This document shows, one piece after another, positions 27,317 to 36,795 of a DNA stretch of 44,032 bases. Position 1 is the stretch's first letter; every line of letters starts with the position of its first letter. Both the position numbers and the translations under genes were made by a program. The notes under the pieces were generated by a model. That model was not told the DNA's origin. It searched no databases and saw only the letters and a program-made list of their open reading frames with translations. Source of the DNA: Gracilaria caudata (Eukaryota > Rhodophyta > Florideophyceae > Gracilariales > Gracilariaceae). The stretch is taken from contig JASCIV010000118.1 in NCBI GenBank assembly GCA_030374735.1, forward strand, positions 1 to 44,032, written 5' to 3'.

Positions 27317-28663
27317 CTACTTGAGTCCAGGTTTAGTAATGGCGACCTGCATAAACGCAGTGGCAACAGCCGACACCAGGCCGATCGCGTAGAATGGCAG
27401 ACCCACAACGCCAATCGAGGTTCCGAGCGCAAGCAACCCAGCTGAAAACAATGGGCTTACAGGTTTGACCACTGCAGATAAAGCGCTTATGCTGCCCTGT
27501 AATCCTCCCTGCTCGTTTCGGTCAACTTGACGAGCAATCAAACTCTTCATGGCAGGGTCGGCAGTGAATCCGAGCATGCCAACAAACAATGCCGTGTACA
27601 TTCCAAACGTAGTGCGAGCCGCACCATACATGAAGAAATGCACTGTAGACAGACCAAACCCTATCACAATAGTGCGGGCCTCGCCAAGCGTTTTTACGGC
27701 AAGAGGTGCCAGAATTGACTGTGAGATTAGCAAGGACAAACCCAAAAGAGAGATGAAGATGCCAGTCTCTTTAGATTCCCAACCAAGCTTCACGTTTGCG
27801 TATAGGAAGAGGATCGAATTGAGACCCGATTGCGCCAGGCTCATGGTAGCTAGCGTAAGCGCAACCCATTGCAACGCCTCACTGTGTGATAACAACCTTC
27901 GCATCCTCGGTAATGGGTTGATGTCAGCACTTCTCATGGCGCTGATCACCTCTGCAAAAGAAGTATGACCTGATTCGGGTGGTTTGGTCTCCGGCAAGAA
28001 AAATCGAACGAACAGCAACGCGAAGAATATGCCCATGCAGGCAAGATGAAAACTTGATGCGAGATAGAAGGTGCTCTCGGTGATGCCACCTATGGTGGGG
28101 CCTATGAGAAAGCTAACACCGACAGTAGCACCCAACCACCCATAGTTGCGTGCCGTGACAAGTGGATCGGTACTAATATCGGCAATGTATGTATTGGAAG
28201 TAGTATAGTAAGCGTTGGTAAGAGCAATAAGCAAGTATGCAGGGAATTGCACAGCGAGGCTGGTTGGAAATTGCGCCACAACAGCGAGTCCGATGAGCTC
28301 GCCAAAGTGAGATATCATAATGATGGGCTTTCGGCCGATGACGTCCGAAACGGCACCGAACAGGGGCGAGGAAAATATGGTGATAATGGCCTGAATACTG
28401 TCAACAGCACCGGTGAAATAAGACGCCAAGGATGCATCTTGACCAGCAGCATCCAAAATGAGACGAGGTCGAACCGGAATGGTCATGGCTATGCACGTAA
28501 CGAACAGGAAAACAGCGAAAAGAAAGATTGGAAGGGCGTTTTGAGTTTCAGCGTGCGATTCGAGTTGGTCGCCATCTGGAGACAGCAGAATGGTGGTTTC
28601 TCCGTCGGTAGATGAAGGGCGCTGCGCCGACTTCTCGGCGAGGGTTTTTGCGTCGGACGGCAT
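27317..28663 (-). CDS. Major facilitator superfamily transporter (DHA1/TetA-like)
   Basis: A 448-residue intronless protein with about 12 predicted membrane helices in two halves. The cytosolic loop between helices 2 and 3 reads GAVSDVIGRKPIIM, the MFS motif A (G-x-x-x-D-x-x-G-R-K). LGATVGVSFLIGPTIGGITE fits the helix 5 motif C of proton-driven antiporters. The central loop (PETKPPESGHTSFAEVI) is of usual length. This pattern is that of the TetA/MFSD14-like drug:H+ antiporter branch. Substrate and membrane cannot be told from the sequence. The first 37 residues are hydrophilic and acidic, with no clear targeting peptide. The start at 28663 is the first ATG. Confidence 0.82.
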   Translation of the reverse strand: MPSDAKTLAEKSAQRPSSTDGETTILLSPDGDQLESHAETQNALPIFLFAVFLFVTCIAMTIPVRPRLILDAAGQDASLASYFTGAVDSIQAIITIFSSPLFGAVSDVIGRKPIIMISHFGELIGLAVVAQFPTSLAVQFPAYLLIALTNAYYTTSNTYIADISTDPLVTARNYGWLGATVGVSFLIGPTIGGITESTFYLASSFHLACMGIFFALLFVRFFLPETKPPESGHTSFAEVISAMRSADINPLPRMRRLLSHSEALQWVALTLATMSLAQSGLNSILFLYANVKLGWESKETGIFISLLGLSLLISQSILAPLAVKTLGEARTIVIGFGLSTVHFFMYGAARTTFGMYTALFVGMLGFTADPAMKSLIARQVDRNEQGGLQGSISALSAVVKPVSPLFSAGLLALGTSIGVVGLPFYAIGLVSAVATAFMQVAITKPGLK

Positions 28664-29616
28664 ATCGGGCGGTGGTTTGCTATCCCTACGCGAGCCCCTT
28701 TGTCGAAGAAGGCTGAGGCGCAGCGAACTAGCGCAGGCAGGGCATGTCCGTGTGTGGAAGAAGGAAACTAAACGCTATGGCCGAATTCCAGCGGCCAGAG
28801 ATTCTCTGGCAGAGTGGCTTGCGCGGATGTGATGTATCATGCGTCGCAGATAACGTTTCGATGGTGGCGATGTGGTGGCGCTTAGCACTACGAAGCTCGC
28901 AGTGTGCAGAGCACCACACCACCCAGCTGCATACACATGGCGTACGCGCATATGGTTGGTCGCAAACAAACACCAATAACCCAGTAACGCGCTGATATTT
29001 TGGCAACGCACATTGCACTCATTTATTGGTTCACTTTTTCTCGGCGGCGGATTGCCCTCGTGGGGCCGACAACGAGCGAGGCGAAAGAATGAGATCAGCG
29101 GCAACTCCGGCTGGTGCGGCTCACCAGCCGCAACCCGAAGCGAACGGCGACGAAACGTCAGAAGGAAGCAGAGACACGGCGATGGGCAGCCCGCCTGACA
29201 AAAGGGAACGCGGCTCGAGTGCGCCAAAGAACCATACTACACTTTCACCTGCCCCTCGATGACATCAATCCAAGCTTTGAGGACTTTGCATCGCTAATTG
29301 CCGAACGTTTTATCGCTTCCTTACTTGGCCTCTTCTGAAACATTCCAATGCAACCACGGTGGTACGCTCCTAATTTAATGCGTATCAGACCAGCCGTACC
29401 GCATTCATCATACCAAGCCATTAAACTTGGTTTCTGACGGGTAACGAGTACCGGTCCATGGACCTGAACTCGTTGGAAACCAGGTTACTGCTGAGCTTGC
29501 TAGCGCAACATTACGCTGGCATTCACATTGCCTGTGGCCGATTCCACCTTTTCCTCTTGTATTGCTTGATGTTCCAACTATAAGTCTCACATACTGGTGA
29601 CGTTAATACCATACAC
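28664..29616. other. Spacer between SSRP1 and the MFS gene
   Basis: No certain gene. On the plus strand 29089-29262 an open stretch starts MRSAATPAGAAHQPQPEANG and is Ala/Pro/Glu-rich like the N-terminus of a nuclear or disordered protein, but it stops after 57 codons. An overlapping frame reads LPLDDINPSFEDFASLIAER. A lost or spliced short gene is possible; I cannot build one. Confidence 0.35.
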
Positions 29617-31164
29617 CTAATTCTTCTTGTTCTTCTTCCTCGGCGGTCTTGACTCTTCGTCACCTTCATCTGCCATTTCATCCTCGCTGTCGCTAGAGCT
29701 TTCACTAGCCGCTTCTTTGTCCTGAGCGTTAGGATCAAAGTCATCATCATCACTTTCCGAATCGTCATCACCGTCCATCATTCTCACTTGTTGTCTACCG
29801 CCCGTCCGTTTCAATTGTTCTGCACCTTCCACGGGAACCTTTTTGGTATCGTGGAGGAATGTAAATATTGGTTCAAACTCTGATCTTTCGATGTTTGTAA
29901 ACAGATGAGTCTGATTTGTTCCGGTAGTCATCGCTATGAACAAATCAAAACGTCTTTCGAGATCCATTCTTCTGAATTCCACAAAGTCGATATCATCATA
30001 CCTAATAGACGTTGGTGGTTTGTTCACAAAGAAACAACATGTTTCCAGGAAGAACAAGAACCCTTCATTCGCGCCAAGCGCCGTGCGTACCCCGGAACTC
30101 CCTTCCGTGCTCTTGAACGACTTAGGTACATGTAGAGGCGTTGCCGACAAATTCTTCAATACCTTTGAAAACACTCGCCACGTATACCCGCTCTCCGTCT
30201 CGTTCAACTTTCCCTTGTACTTGTTTTGCAAGTCTTGCGCAGAGATGGGCAGGTCGACGCGTGTCTTCTCTTCCGTGTCAAATTGAAACACTAAGTGTGG
30301 ATACATGGTATTTCCCTGTCTGATAGGAGGATCCAGTGACATGACAAAGGACACTATCACGTTGTCCGGTTTCGGCAATAGGAACAAGCGGATAATCGAC
30401 GAATACAAGATCTTGAAATCGACCGCTTTACCACGAAGTTTGATGTAGTTGGCGTACATGTCAACATCATATCTTCCTCGTGGTACAGCCACTCCCATGT
30501 GGGTAAACGAGCACAAACTTTCTCCGGCAAAGGCACTGGTGTCGGCTCTTGCCTTAACTTGCTCATAAACATCTTTTGCCTCCTCCTCCACTGGGATGTA
30601 GAATCTCATTTCAACCAACTCTTCATCCATCTTGCCAGCGGTATCATCAACATGAAAATCCAAAGCCAGTTCTTTCGCATGACCCGGCAACTGAACATTT
30701 GCCACCTTTCCTAGAGGAATTTCGAAGGCTTCTTCAAACTGTTGAGCCTTCGTCTTGACATTACTTCCACCTCCAGTGCGAAAAATAAGATTTGAAGCAG
30801 CCCCACTGGTTACGTCCAGCTCACCCCACGACCACCCTCGACAAGCTTGATTCACACGAGTGAGTGTTTTCCCCCCAAGATGTTCCGAGACAAACTCACC
30901 AATTGAAGAATAATCAGACGCACGAAAACCCTCAAGCCGCAGTGTTGATCCGCCGCGAAGAGAAAGCTTTAGCTGATGGCCGCGTCCACCTCGCAACCAC
31001 TCTACTTTCAGCAGATCTGTGGACGCAACCGACAGATTGCGCGTCGAGTCTTTTGCGCGCCAGGCAAAACCGGCATGTGACAATCTCAGTGTACCGGATG
31101 CAAGCGCTTGACCTGCCGTAGATATAGAGTTGAATGATAGAACTGGACCGTCGTCCGTCGCCAT
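29617..31164 (-). CDS. SSRP1: FACT complex subunit SSRP1/Pob3, without HMG box
   Basis: A 515-residue intronless protein. The first ~110 residues are the POB3/SSRP1 N-terminal domain (LSHAGFAWRAKDSTRNLSVA, LRGGRGHQLKLSLRGGSTLR). The middle has the tandem PH-like modules (FHVDDTAGKMDEELVEMRFY, GVAVPRGRYDVDMYANYIKL, IRLFLLPKPDNVIVSFV, then GANEGFLFFLETCCFFVNKP). The tail (about 455-505) is strongly acidic and ends in the basic PPRKKNKKN. Animal and plant SSRP1 carry an HMG box after the acidic region; here the protein stops, as in yeast Pob3. In FACT, SSRP1/Pob3 pairs with Spt16 to move H2A-H2B during transcription and replication in the nucleus. The start at 31164 is the first ATG and matches the family's N-terminus. 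Confidence 0.92.
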   Translation of the reverse strand: MATDDGPVLSFNSISTAGQALASGTLRLSHAGFAWRAKDSTRNLSVASTDLLKVEWLRGGRGHQLKLSLRGGSTLRLEGFRASDYSSIGEFVSEHLGGKTLTRVNQACRGWSWGELDVTSGAASNLIFRTGGGSNVKTKAQQFEEAFEIPLGKVANVQLPGHAKELALDFHVDDTAGKMDEELVEMRFYIPVEEEAKDVYEQVKARADTSAFAGESLCSFTHMGVAVPRGRYDVDMYANYIKLRGKAVDFKILYSSIIRLFLLPKPDNVIVSFVMSLDPPIRQGNTMYPHLVFQFDTEEKTRVDLPISAQDLQNKYKGKLNETESGYTWRVFSKVLKNLSATPLHVPKSFKSTEGSSGVRTALGANEGFLFFLETCCFFVNKPPTSIRYDDIDFVEFRRMDLERRFDLFIAMTTGTNQTHLFTNIERSEFEPIFTFLHDTKKVPVEGAEQLKRTGGRQQVRMMDGDDDSESDDDDFDPNAQDKEAASESSSDSEDEMADEGDEESRPPRKKNKKN

Positions 31165-31847
31165 GTCGGGGTGGACAATGTGTAGCAGTGTAGCCGATGC
31201 TTGATTTCAGAGGAGGGTCTGTTTGTCCTTATTCGCAGTTCCTAACGGAAGACCTCTTCTTATGAACCTATGTCCAAAGCTTGATAAGAGTTCGAAAGGA
31301 AATTCACAATGCGTACACTCCCACGCCGTTCGAGGACTTACTCTGCACACCGCGTAAGAAGAAAAAGCCGAAGTCATGTGGTCGAAGTCGTGACGTTGCA
31401 AAATAAGACCAAAAATTGGCGGGAAAAGCTAGTATTCGCGGAGTGCGCGACGTGCGCGGTGTCCACTAGCTAGAGTCCAGTGACTGGACATGTCCAGTCC
31501 GCATTGCATGAGCTTTCACACCTTCGCACATGAACGCGAACTCGAGTCCAAATAGCCTAGCTAGACCCATTACATTAGGCCTTTGAGCTTGGTTACCAAA
31601 CCCCGCTTCTTCTTCTTCACCAAATCCGCTGGAACAAGTGGATGTGCCTCTCTCGGTTGTGATTGAGAATGAGAATCCTCTTCACAACGAAAGTTCAGGA
31701 TGCGTTTCGAAGCGCGACATGTTGTGCGTAGCCATCTTGCATAATCACCGTGACGGTCCTTGGATCTTCTTGCTTTTTGAATCATTTACGTTCTTAGTTT
31801 CTCTTTACCCTTGGTACAGAAATGTTTCTCTCAAGAATGCCAACAAC
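31165..31847. other. Spacer upstream of SSRP1
   Basis: No gene is supported. It should include the SSRP1 promoter. TACCCTTG occurs at 31806-31813, just beyond the end of the minus-strand LINE tail. Confidence 0.45.
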
Positions 31848-32282
31848 CTATGGGGATTCTGTCGAATCAAACCTTGGAGGCTTAATTTTTTCTCCCTCTC
31901 TCTCTTGTATAGGCACAACCATTAAATTCCATTGCTCAGCAACTGGCGGAAGCTCGTCTCGACGGGAGGCGTTCGTTAGAGGACATCTAAGCACTATGTG
32001 CTCCTCGTCCTTTTGCTCATTTGTACCACACTCACACCTCAGAAGTGTCTGGTTCATATAGGACGCTACTGGGTGGAGATTCGGAACGTATCCCGTGAAA
32101 AACTGGGCTGAGTGCAGTTCAGCTTTTCTGGCGGTATAGTCGTCTGTTATAAAATCAGAGAAAGAAGGCAACAGGCGCTTTTCGTGCACCTTGGCTGACA
32201 ACTGTGCTTTGATATCGAGCATGACTATGCCCACGATACCCTTAACATTGTTCAACAGGTCGAAAATTGTGGCTCGTCCCAC
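31848..32282 (-). mobile_element. LINE (non-LTR retrotransposon) 3' tail, copy B
   Basis: An uninterrupted 144-codon minus-strand frame with no proper ATG start; a TAA lies just upstream. It contains YTARKAELHSAQFFTGYVPN, then RCECGTNEQKDEEHIVLRCP, then LTNASRRDEL. The C-x-CG..H-x-x-x-RCP pattern follows the RT in many LINE ORFs, and the order matches copy A at 20560-20880. The RT itself is absent, so this is a 5'-truncated insertion. It lies between SSRP1 and CRTISO, on the same strand as both. Confidence 0.6.
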
Positions 32283-32428
32283 TCGCAGAGTTTATTGGGA
32301 AGGTCGGCTTATCGAAAGCTTTGTACTTTTCGATCAAGTGTTCTTTACGTCAATCGATGACAGCGCCTTATGAAGCTCCAGTCATGTGGGACAGCGACAT
32401 CAAAGAATTCCAGGAAGTCCCTTTGATT

Positions 32429-34165
32429 CTACAGCTTTAGCCTTTGCCTTGAAAGCAAGTCTGTTAAGAACGAATCCAGTGGTTCCGGAAGCTTGCTTAC
32501 CAAACCTAAGTCAGCTGCAACTCGATGCCCACATGCAAAACCAGAAAAAGCAGTGGCATTCAATCCCTGACCTGGAAATGTAGAATCACCCACACAATAC
32601 AAGCCATCCAACTCCGTTCGATTGAAAGGCATACTGAGAAGACCTCTCAGTTTCGTTTTAGCGACAGGTCCGTAAGACCCATCGATTCTTCCCAAGAATC
32701 GACGATGCGTTTTTGGCGAACCCACTTCTGCAAAGTCTATGGCCGCCTTCAGCCCAGGGAACAGAGTTCGTTCCAGCCGTTCGGTCACAGTGTCCAGCAT
32801 CTTTTGCTTCTTTTGTTTGTAGTCGTTTGTTGAAAGCCCTTCCCACTCGTCCAGCCAACTTGGAGTGAAAACGTGAAATATGTGCATTCCCTCTGGTGCG
32901 AGCGTTTTATCAAGCACCGTTGGAATCGAAACAAACAGGGTGCCCTTTCCATCACGAGCTGTCTCTAGTTCATCCCAGTCTTCGAGCATAATATGATGAC
33001 AATCCATTCCATCCTTCTCATGCATACTGACGCCGAGATCATTATCTCTCACTGCCATATGCATCGAACAAAAGCTCGGACTTTTCAAGTATCGCTCCCG
33101 AAAGCGATATTCCGCAGTCGGCACGTACTTTGCGTCCACCAAACCACCTTCCCCGAATGTATCCCATCTGGTCGCGTTACTTATTACGGCTTTTGCCCTG
33201 ATTACGTTGCCGTTGGCCAGTTTCACCCCACATGCGCGACCTTTTGAAAACAAAACTTTTGTTACTCTAGAGCTATATTGCACACTGCAGCCCGGTTTAC
33301 CCTCAATGCCTTGGACAAGCTCTTGTGAAATTCGACCCACACCGCCCACCGGGTAATTAATGCCGCCGTAATGTCGATCTGAAAAGACCATGCCGGCGTT
33401 GATCATTGGCGTCAAATCCGCCGGTACTACACTCCAGGAGTAACACTCCATGTCAATGAACCGCAACAGGTCTCTATCCGCGATGTGCTTTCTTGCTATA
33501 TCTCCTGCGTTCCTTGCGATGTAGCGAAGAAGAGACAAACATGCCAGAGGATGTGCGAGGAAAACTCTGAATAAATAGTTAGGCTCTTCCAATGAACGCA
33601 GTGGCATCGCGTTCAGCGAGTTGAAGACGTTCCAGCATTCTCCATAGAAATCTCTAATCCCATTCTCTTCCGAAGGAAAACGTTTGATGAGCTCATCTAG
33701 AAAGCGTTCATATTCGCGGTGAACGCGAATGTTAATGCCCGGCAGATGGTATCTCACCTGTACAGGGTCGGGAATTGTCTCTAATCTGCGCCCCACAGTT
33801 TCGAGTGCGCGAGTCAGTAAGTTGGTCGTGCCGCGTTCTCCAAACCCGAATATCATTGAAGCGCCAGCGTCAAACGTGTATCCATCGCGAACAAAGTAAC
33901 CAGATGACCCTCCGGGAATGAGATACTTTTCAAGAACACATACTGATGCTCCCTTGGAAGCAAGGTCTGCAGCGGCTGTGAGAGCTCCAATTCCAGAACC
34001 TATGACGACCACGTCTACATTCTTAGGGTCCGTTTTGGGAAGCGATGGTGAGCGGACTGGCTGGGCCGTTGCCCACAGTTGACTTTTGCGATGCTTTGAC
34101 TGCGAAACTGTCCGGCTTCGTAAAAATCGGTATGGCGAAGGTGATATAAACGCGGTTGAACACAT
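32429..34165 (-). CDS. CRTISO: Carotenoid (prolycopene) isomerase, plastid
   Basis: A 578-residue intronless protein. Residues 1-45 are Ser/Arg-rich without acids (MCSTAFISPSPYRFLRSRTV), a plastid transit peptide. The FAD-binding VVVIGSGIGALTAA is at about 52-65, followed by VCVLEKYLIPGGSSGYFVRD. Long stretches match plant CRTISO in order: HREYERFLDELIKRFP, YGECWNVFNSLNAM, SDRHYGGINYPVGGVG, SNATRWDTF, and the C-terminal GLYCVGDSTFPGQGLNATAF. The enzyme isomerises poly-cis carotenes to all-trans lycopene, requires reduced FAD and acts in the plastid. Sister families (phytoene desaturase-like, CRTISO-like) exist, but the match is closest to CRTISO proper. I start at the first ATG (34165); the frame upstream has only a TTG. 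It diverges from the Tim13-like gene. Confidence 0.92.
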   Translation of the reverse strand: MCSTAFISPSPYRFLRSRTVSQSKHRKSQLWATAQPVRSPSLPKTDPKNVDVVVIGSGIGALTAAADLASKGASVCVLEKYLIPGGSSGYFVRDGYTFDAGASMIFGFGERGTTNLLTRALETVGRRLETIPDPVQVRYHLPGINIRVHREYERFLDELIKRFPSEENGIRDFYGECWNVFNSLNAMPLRSLEEPNYLFRVFLAHPLACLSLLRYIARNAGDIARKHIADRDLLRFIDMECYSWSVVPADLTPMINAGMVFSDRHYGGINYPVGGVGRISQELVQGIEGKPGCSVQYSSRVTKVLFSKGRACGVKLANGNVIRAKAVISNATRWDTFGEGGLVDAKYVPTAEYRFRERYLKSPSFCSMHMAVRDNDLGVSMHEKDGMDCHHIMLEDWDELETARDGKGTLFVSIPTVLDKTLAPEGMHIFHVFTPSWLDEWEGLSTNDYKQKKQKMLDTVTERLERTLFPGLKAAIDFAEVGSPKTHRRFLGRIDGSYGPVAKTKLRGLLSMPFNRTELDGLYCVGDSTFPGQGLNATAFSGFACGHRVAADLGLVSKLPEPLDSFLTDLLSRQRLKL

Positions 34166-34522
34166 AGATATGAACGCCTGGTGAGGATGACGGTCTGAAT
34201 GAAAGAGCGATTGATGCCGTAACGCATTAACGGAGACGGAGATTGCGGTGGAGGTGAACCCGTTCAACCCACCTTGGATCAATTTACCCGTGTACCAACT
34301 GTAAATGGCTTATAATTACAGCATCTAACAGCAGCGCACGGCGGATCTTCATTATTACTCGGTGCTCTTCATGTGGTTGTGCTTCGTCCCCGTTTCGAGG
34401 TTCGGAGGTCTCTGCGTAGGAGAGTCATCCGCATTGGGTGCTCTAGAAGCAGACCGCCGAGACCAGTGTCTTTACCTAAAGATCCGAGGTTTCTAACGCA
34501 TCTCTGCGCTGCAAAATTTGAA
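34166..34522. promoter_or_regulatory. Divergent spacer between CRTISO (-) and the Tim13-like gene (+)
   Basis: 357 bp must hold promoters for both genes. I see an AT-rich stretch (TGGCTTATAATTACAG near 34306) that could supply a TATA element, but nothing decisive. The plus frame is open from 34373, ahead of the chosen Tim13 start. Confidence 0.3.
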
Positions 34523-34759
34523 ATGGCTTCCGAACCATCACAGGAAGAAGTCTTCAACCGCGTCCGGCAACAGCTCCAAGAACAACAAATGGAAGAACTT
34601 GTTCGCACAATGACTGACAAATGCTTTGAAAAGTGTGTGAAGAAGCCTGGGAAGTCTCTGTCTACAAGTGAACAGCAATGTATTGCCAAATCAATGGATC
34701 GATACATGGAAGTTATGGCCGTAGTGTTCAACACTGTTGCGAGAAAAGCGCAAAGTTGA
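34523..34759 (+). CDS. TIM13: Small Tim chaperone (Tim13-like), fourth cysteine replaced
   Basis: A 78-residue protein of the small TIM family, which in other eukaryotes escorts hydrophobic precursors across the mitochondrial intermembrane space as Tim8-Tim13 hexamers. The helix-loop-helix core reads ELVRTMTDKCFEKCVKKPGK followed by SLSTSEQQCIAKSMDRYMEV. The Tim13 hallmark KPG-x-SL between the pairs is present. The family's twin CX3C motif should place cysteines at 34, 38, 53 and 57; here residue 57 is serine (codon TCA), so the outer disulfide partner of Cys34 is missing. An in-frame start at 34373 would add 50 basic residues, but small TIMs have no presequence, so 34523 is preferred. Intronless. 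It is either a divergent working subunit or a gene losing function. Confidence 0.82.
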   Translation: MASEPSQEEVFNRVRQQLQEQQMEELVRTMTDKCFEKCVKKPGKSLSTSEQQCIAKSMDRYMEVMAVVFNTVARKAQS

Positions 34760-35346
34760 AGATCATATGTGATGGTAAAAAGCTAGATTGCGACCGCACG
34801 CTCTGCCTCAGCACAACGGCTCGATACGGGAGGTGAAACGAGTTTCACAAACGGAGCAGTCTGTTTTGAATCTATCAAGGACTTCTTCGCAACAATGTAG
34901 ATGTTTCGATACCCTCGTGTATCTTTTTTGTTTTGCGAGTTCAGAGTGACATAGGTTTACTACACATTCAAGAGCCCTATGAATTTCCTGTTTTGAGAAT
35001 CTTACTGCACCTGTTTGGTCAGGATCGCAATTGGCAGCTTCTCTGCAAGAAGACTCGGCAAAACACCAAGAGCTTGGGGCAGAGACGAACTGTTTGGCCC
35101 GCCGCCGTTGAGATTTTTGCGATTTGTGGAATTAAGTCTACTGAGGTTACGACTCTGGGGTTCTTGCTAGTTCTCTGTGTTTCTCTGTGGCTTCGCTGTT
35201 CCGACGAATTATTTAATGAGGCAAGATTACACCTGAAGACACATGCGAGTAAGATGTCTGGTAGTAAATTAGTACAAGGGAACTGTTCAGGCGTTTCCAA
35301 AGTCCCCACATACTTCTGTGGCCTAGAGTAATCAAGAACTTCTCTC
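34760..35346. other. Spacer downstream of the Tim13-like gene
   Basis: No gene is supported; short frames on both strands lack domains. Confidence 0.45.
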
Positions 35347-35892
35347 CTATCTGTGACGTTTGAGGTTATTTTTGTGATTTCCTTTTTGTTTTGCAGGACA
35401 ACAGAATCTGTGGTACCTGAGAAGGATATACGCCTCATCTTCGACAATTGCACTTGTGGCATTCACGACGTAGACCTTGTTTTCATTCTTTTGGTATCTC
35501 CTAAATATAGTCGCTTCCGTGTCTTCTGTCTTTTCGTTTTCCCAAAGCCAGAAAAACACGCTGCTCATACGCTTAACTTCTCGCTTACTCTCAGATATCA
35601 TCAAGGAGTTGTCATGCAGGAAGAAGCAAACTTCGTTGAATCTTGAGAATCGAAGAATCACATGTCGCCCGGGAAGCATTATGTTCACTTTGTTGGGCAA
35701 AGGCAAAGGCAGATTAAGTTCAAAAGGTGGCAATATATACCCGTACTTCGCTGGTGGCATGTAGAACTTCAGTTTCAGTATGGTTAGAACAGTGCTGGTG
35801 AACGCCTCAACCCGGATTCCTTTTTCGCTCACAGACCATTGCCGAAGGAGATTGTCAAGTGGTAAGCCCTTTCGTCCAGATTCCATTGGCAT
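35347..35892 (-). CDS. Unassigned ORF, possibly coding
   Basis: An open frame of 181 codons from the first ATG (35892); it is open only about 11 codons further upstream to a TAG. The predicted protein has a mixed hydrophobic-polar pattern (YGYILPPFELNLPLPLPNKV, HVILRFSRFNEVCFFLHDNS) that looks foldable, then an acidic-basic stretch and a basic C-terminus (NHKNNLKRHR). I recognise no family. It lies in a region rich in retroelement relics, so it may be part of an element. The length in AT-neutral DNA is the only support. Confidence 0.3.
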   Translation of the reverse strand: MPMESGRKGLPLDNLLRQWSVSEKGIRVEAFTSTVLTILKLKFYMPPAKYGYILPPFELNLPLPLPNKVNIMLPGRHVILRFSRFNEVCFFLHDNSLMISESKREVKRMSSVFFWLWENEKTEDTEATIFRRYQKNENKVYVVNATSAIVEDEAYILLRYHRFCCPAKQKGNHKNNLKRHR

Positions 35893-35907
35893 CGGTGTGA
35901 GATACAA

Positions 35908-36414
35908 AAAGATATGCGATTCTGGCTATGGTGGAAAAGTCAGCTTCCTCGAACCAAGGGGTTTCCTCCTTGTCTGGTTTTGACCTCAATTCCCTCTACT
36001 TGCAAGACCTCACAACACTCCTTTCCAGCAGAATAGAGCATGCTTCTGGTACGGTGACACTCTTTGCCAATCGCTCTAGATGCTTTGGGCATTCTCGCAT
36101 GACGTCCTCTTATCTTGCAAGCAAACGCCAAAATGTAGAAAGCACAACGTTCTAAATGGTTGGGTTGAAACGAATTTCATGTCTAAAAAACATGTATACG
36201 TTAGAATGAACTCTCTCGTGCCTAGGTGAGCGCAATCATCCAAAGGAGCAGGGATGTTCTACTGGTTAAAATTTATCACGAAACATTGTTAGGTTTCGAT
36301 AGAATTCTATGTCTGGCGGTCGCCGATGAGACAATCTGAGTGTTAGTTCCAATAGTTTACGTCCAAAGCGTTGGTATCGGATTACAAGGGTAGTACTACC
36401 CACTTGGAAATGAA
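35908..36414. other. Spacer, nothing recognised
   Basis: Only short frames without domains are seen. CAAGGGTA occurs at 36385-36392. Confidence 0.4.
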
Positions 36415-36795
36415 AAAGAGCTGGGCACGTGCGATCCGCCTTCACGTGGTGTGCCTGACTTCAGCTTGGAACTGAAACGGATCTGCGTTTGGGACTCCGA
36501 AGGAGACCAGCATCTTTCAGAGAGAGAAAAAGAGCTTTGTTGCTCTCCCAGCGCCACACAAACGAGAAGGCAAGACTCTGTTAGAACAGAATACCCTTGG
36601 TAGGCAGTGGCCGTCAAAGTTCTCGGCCTTTTTTAGGAGAGAAAAATGTCTTTAGATTGTTTTCCTGGAGCCTCGGAATTAGGGGCTACAGACCATATTA
36701 AAGAAGAGAGAAAGAGCTTTCCAATGCAAATTGGCTTTGGGTGTGAGATACCTCCCAGTGCTGTGCAGAACTGCTCAACAAAAAAAAAAAAAAAA
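36415..36795 (+). mobile_element. LINE 3' tail, copy C, degraded, ending in poly(A)
   Basis: Plus-strand segments GHVRSAF (about 36425) and a nucleotide stretch at 36541-36625 align with copy A: CTCTCCCAGCGCCAC, then TTAGAACAGA, then GGCAGTGGCCGTCAAAGTT. The reading frames are broken. A 16-nt A-run at 36780-36795 may be the 3' poly(A) of the insertion. Compared with copy A, about 10 bp (ATACCCTTGG) are inserted between the last two shared blocks. Confidence 0.5.
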
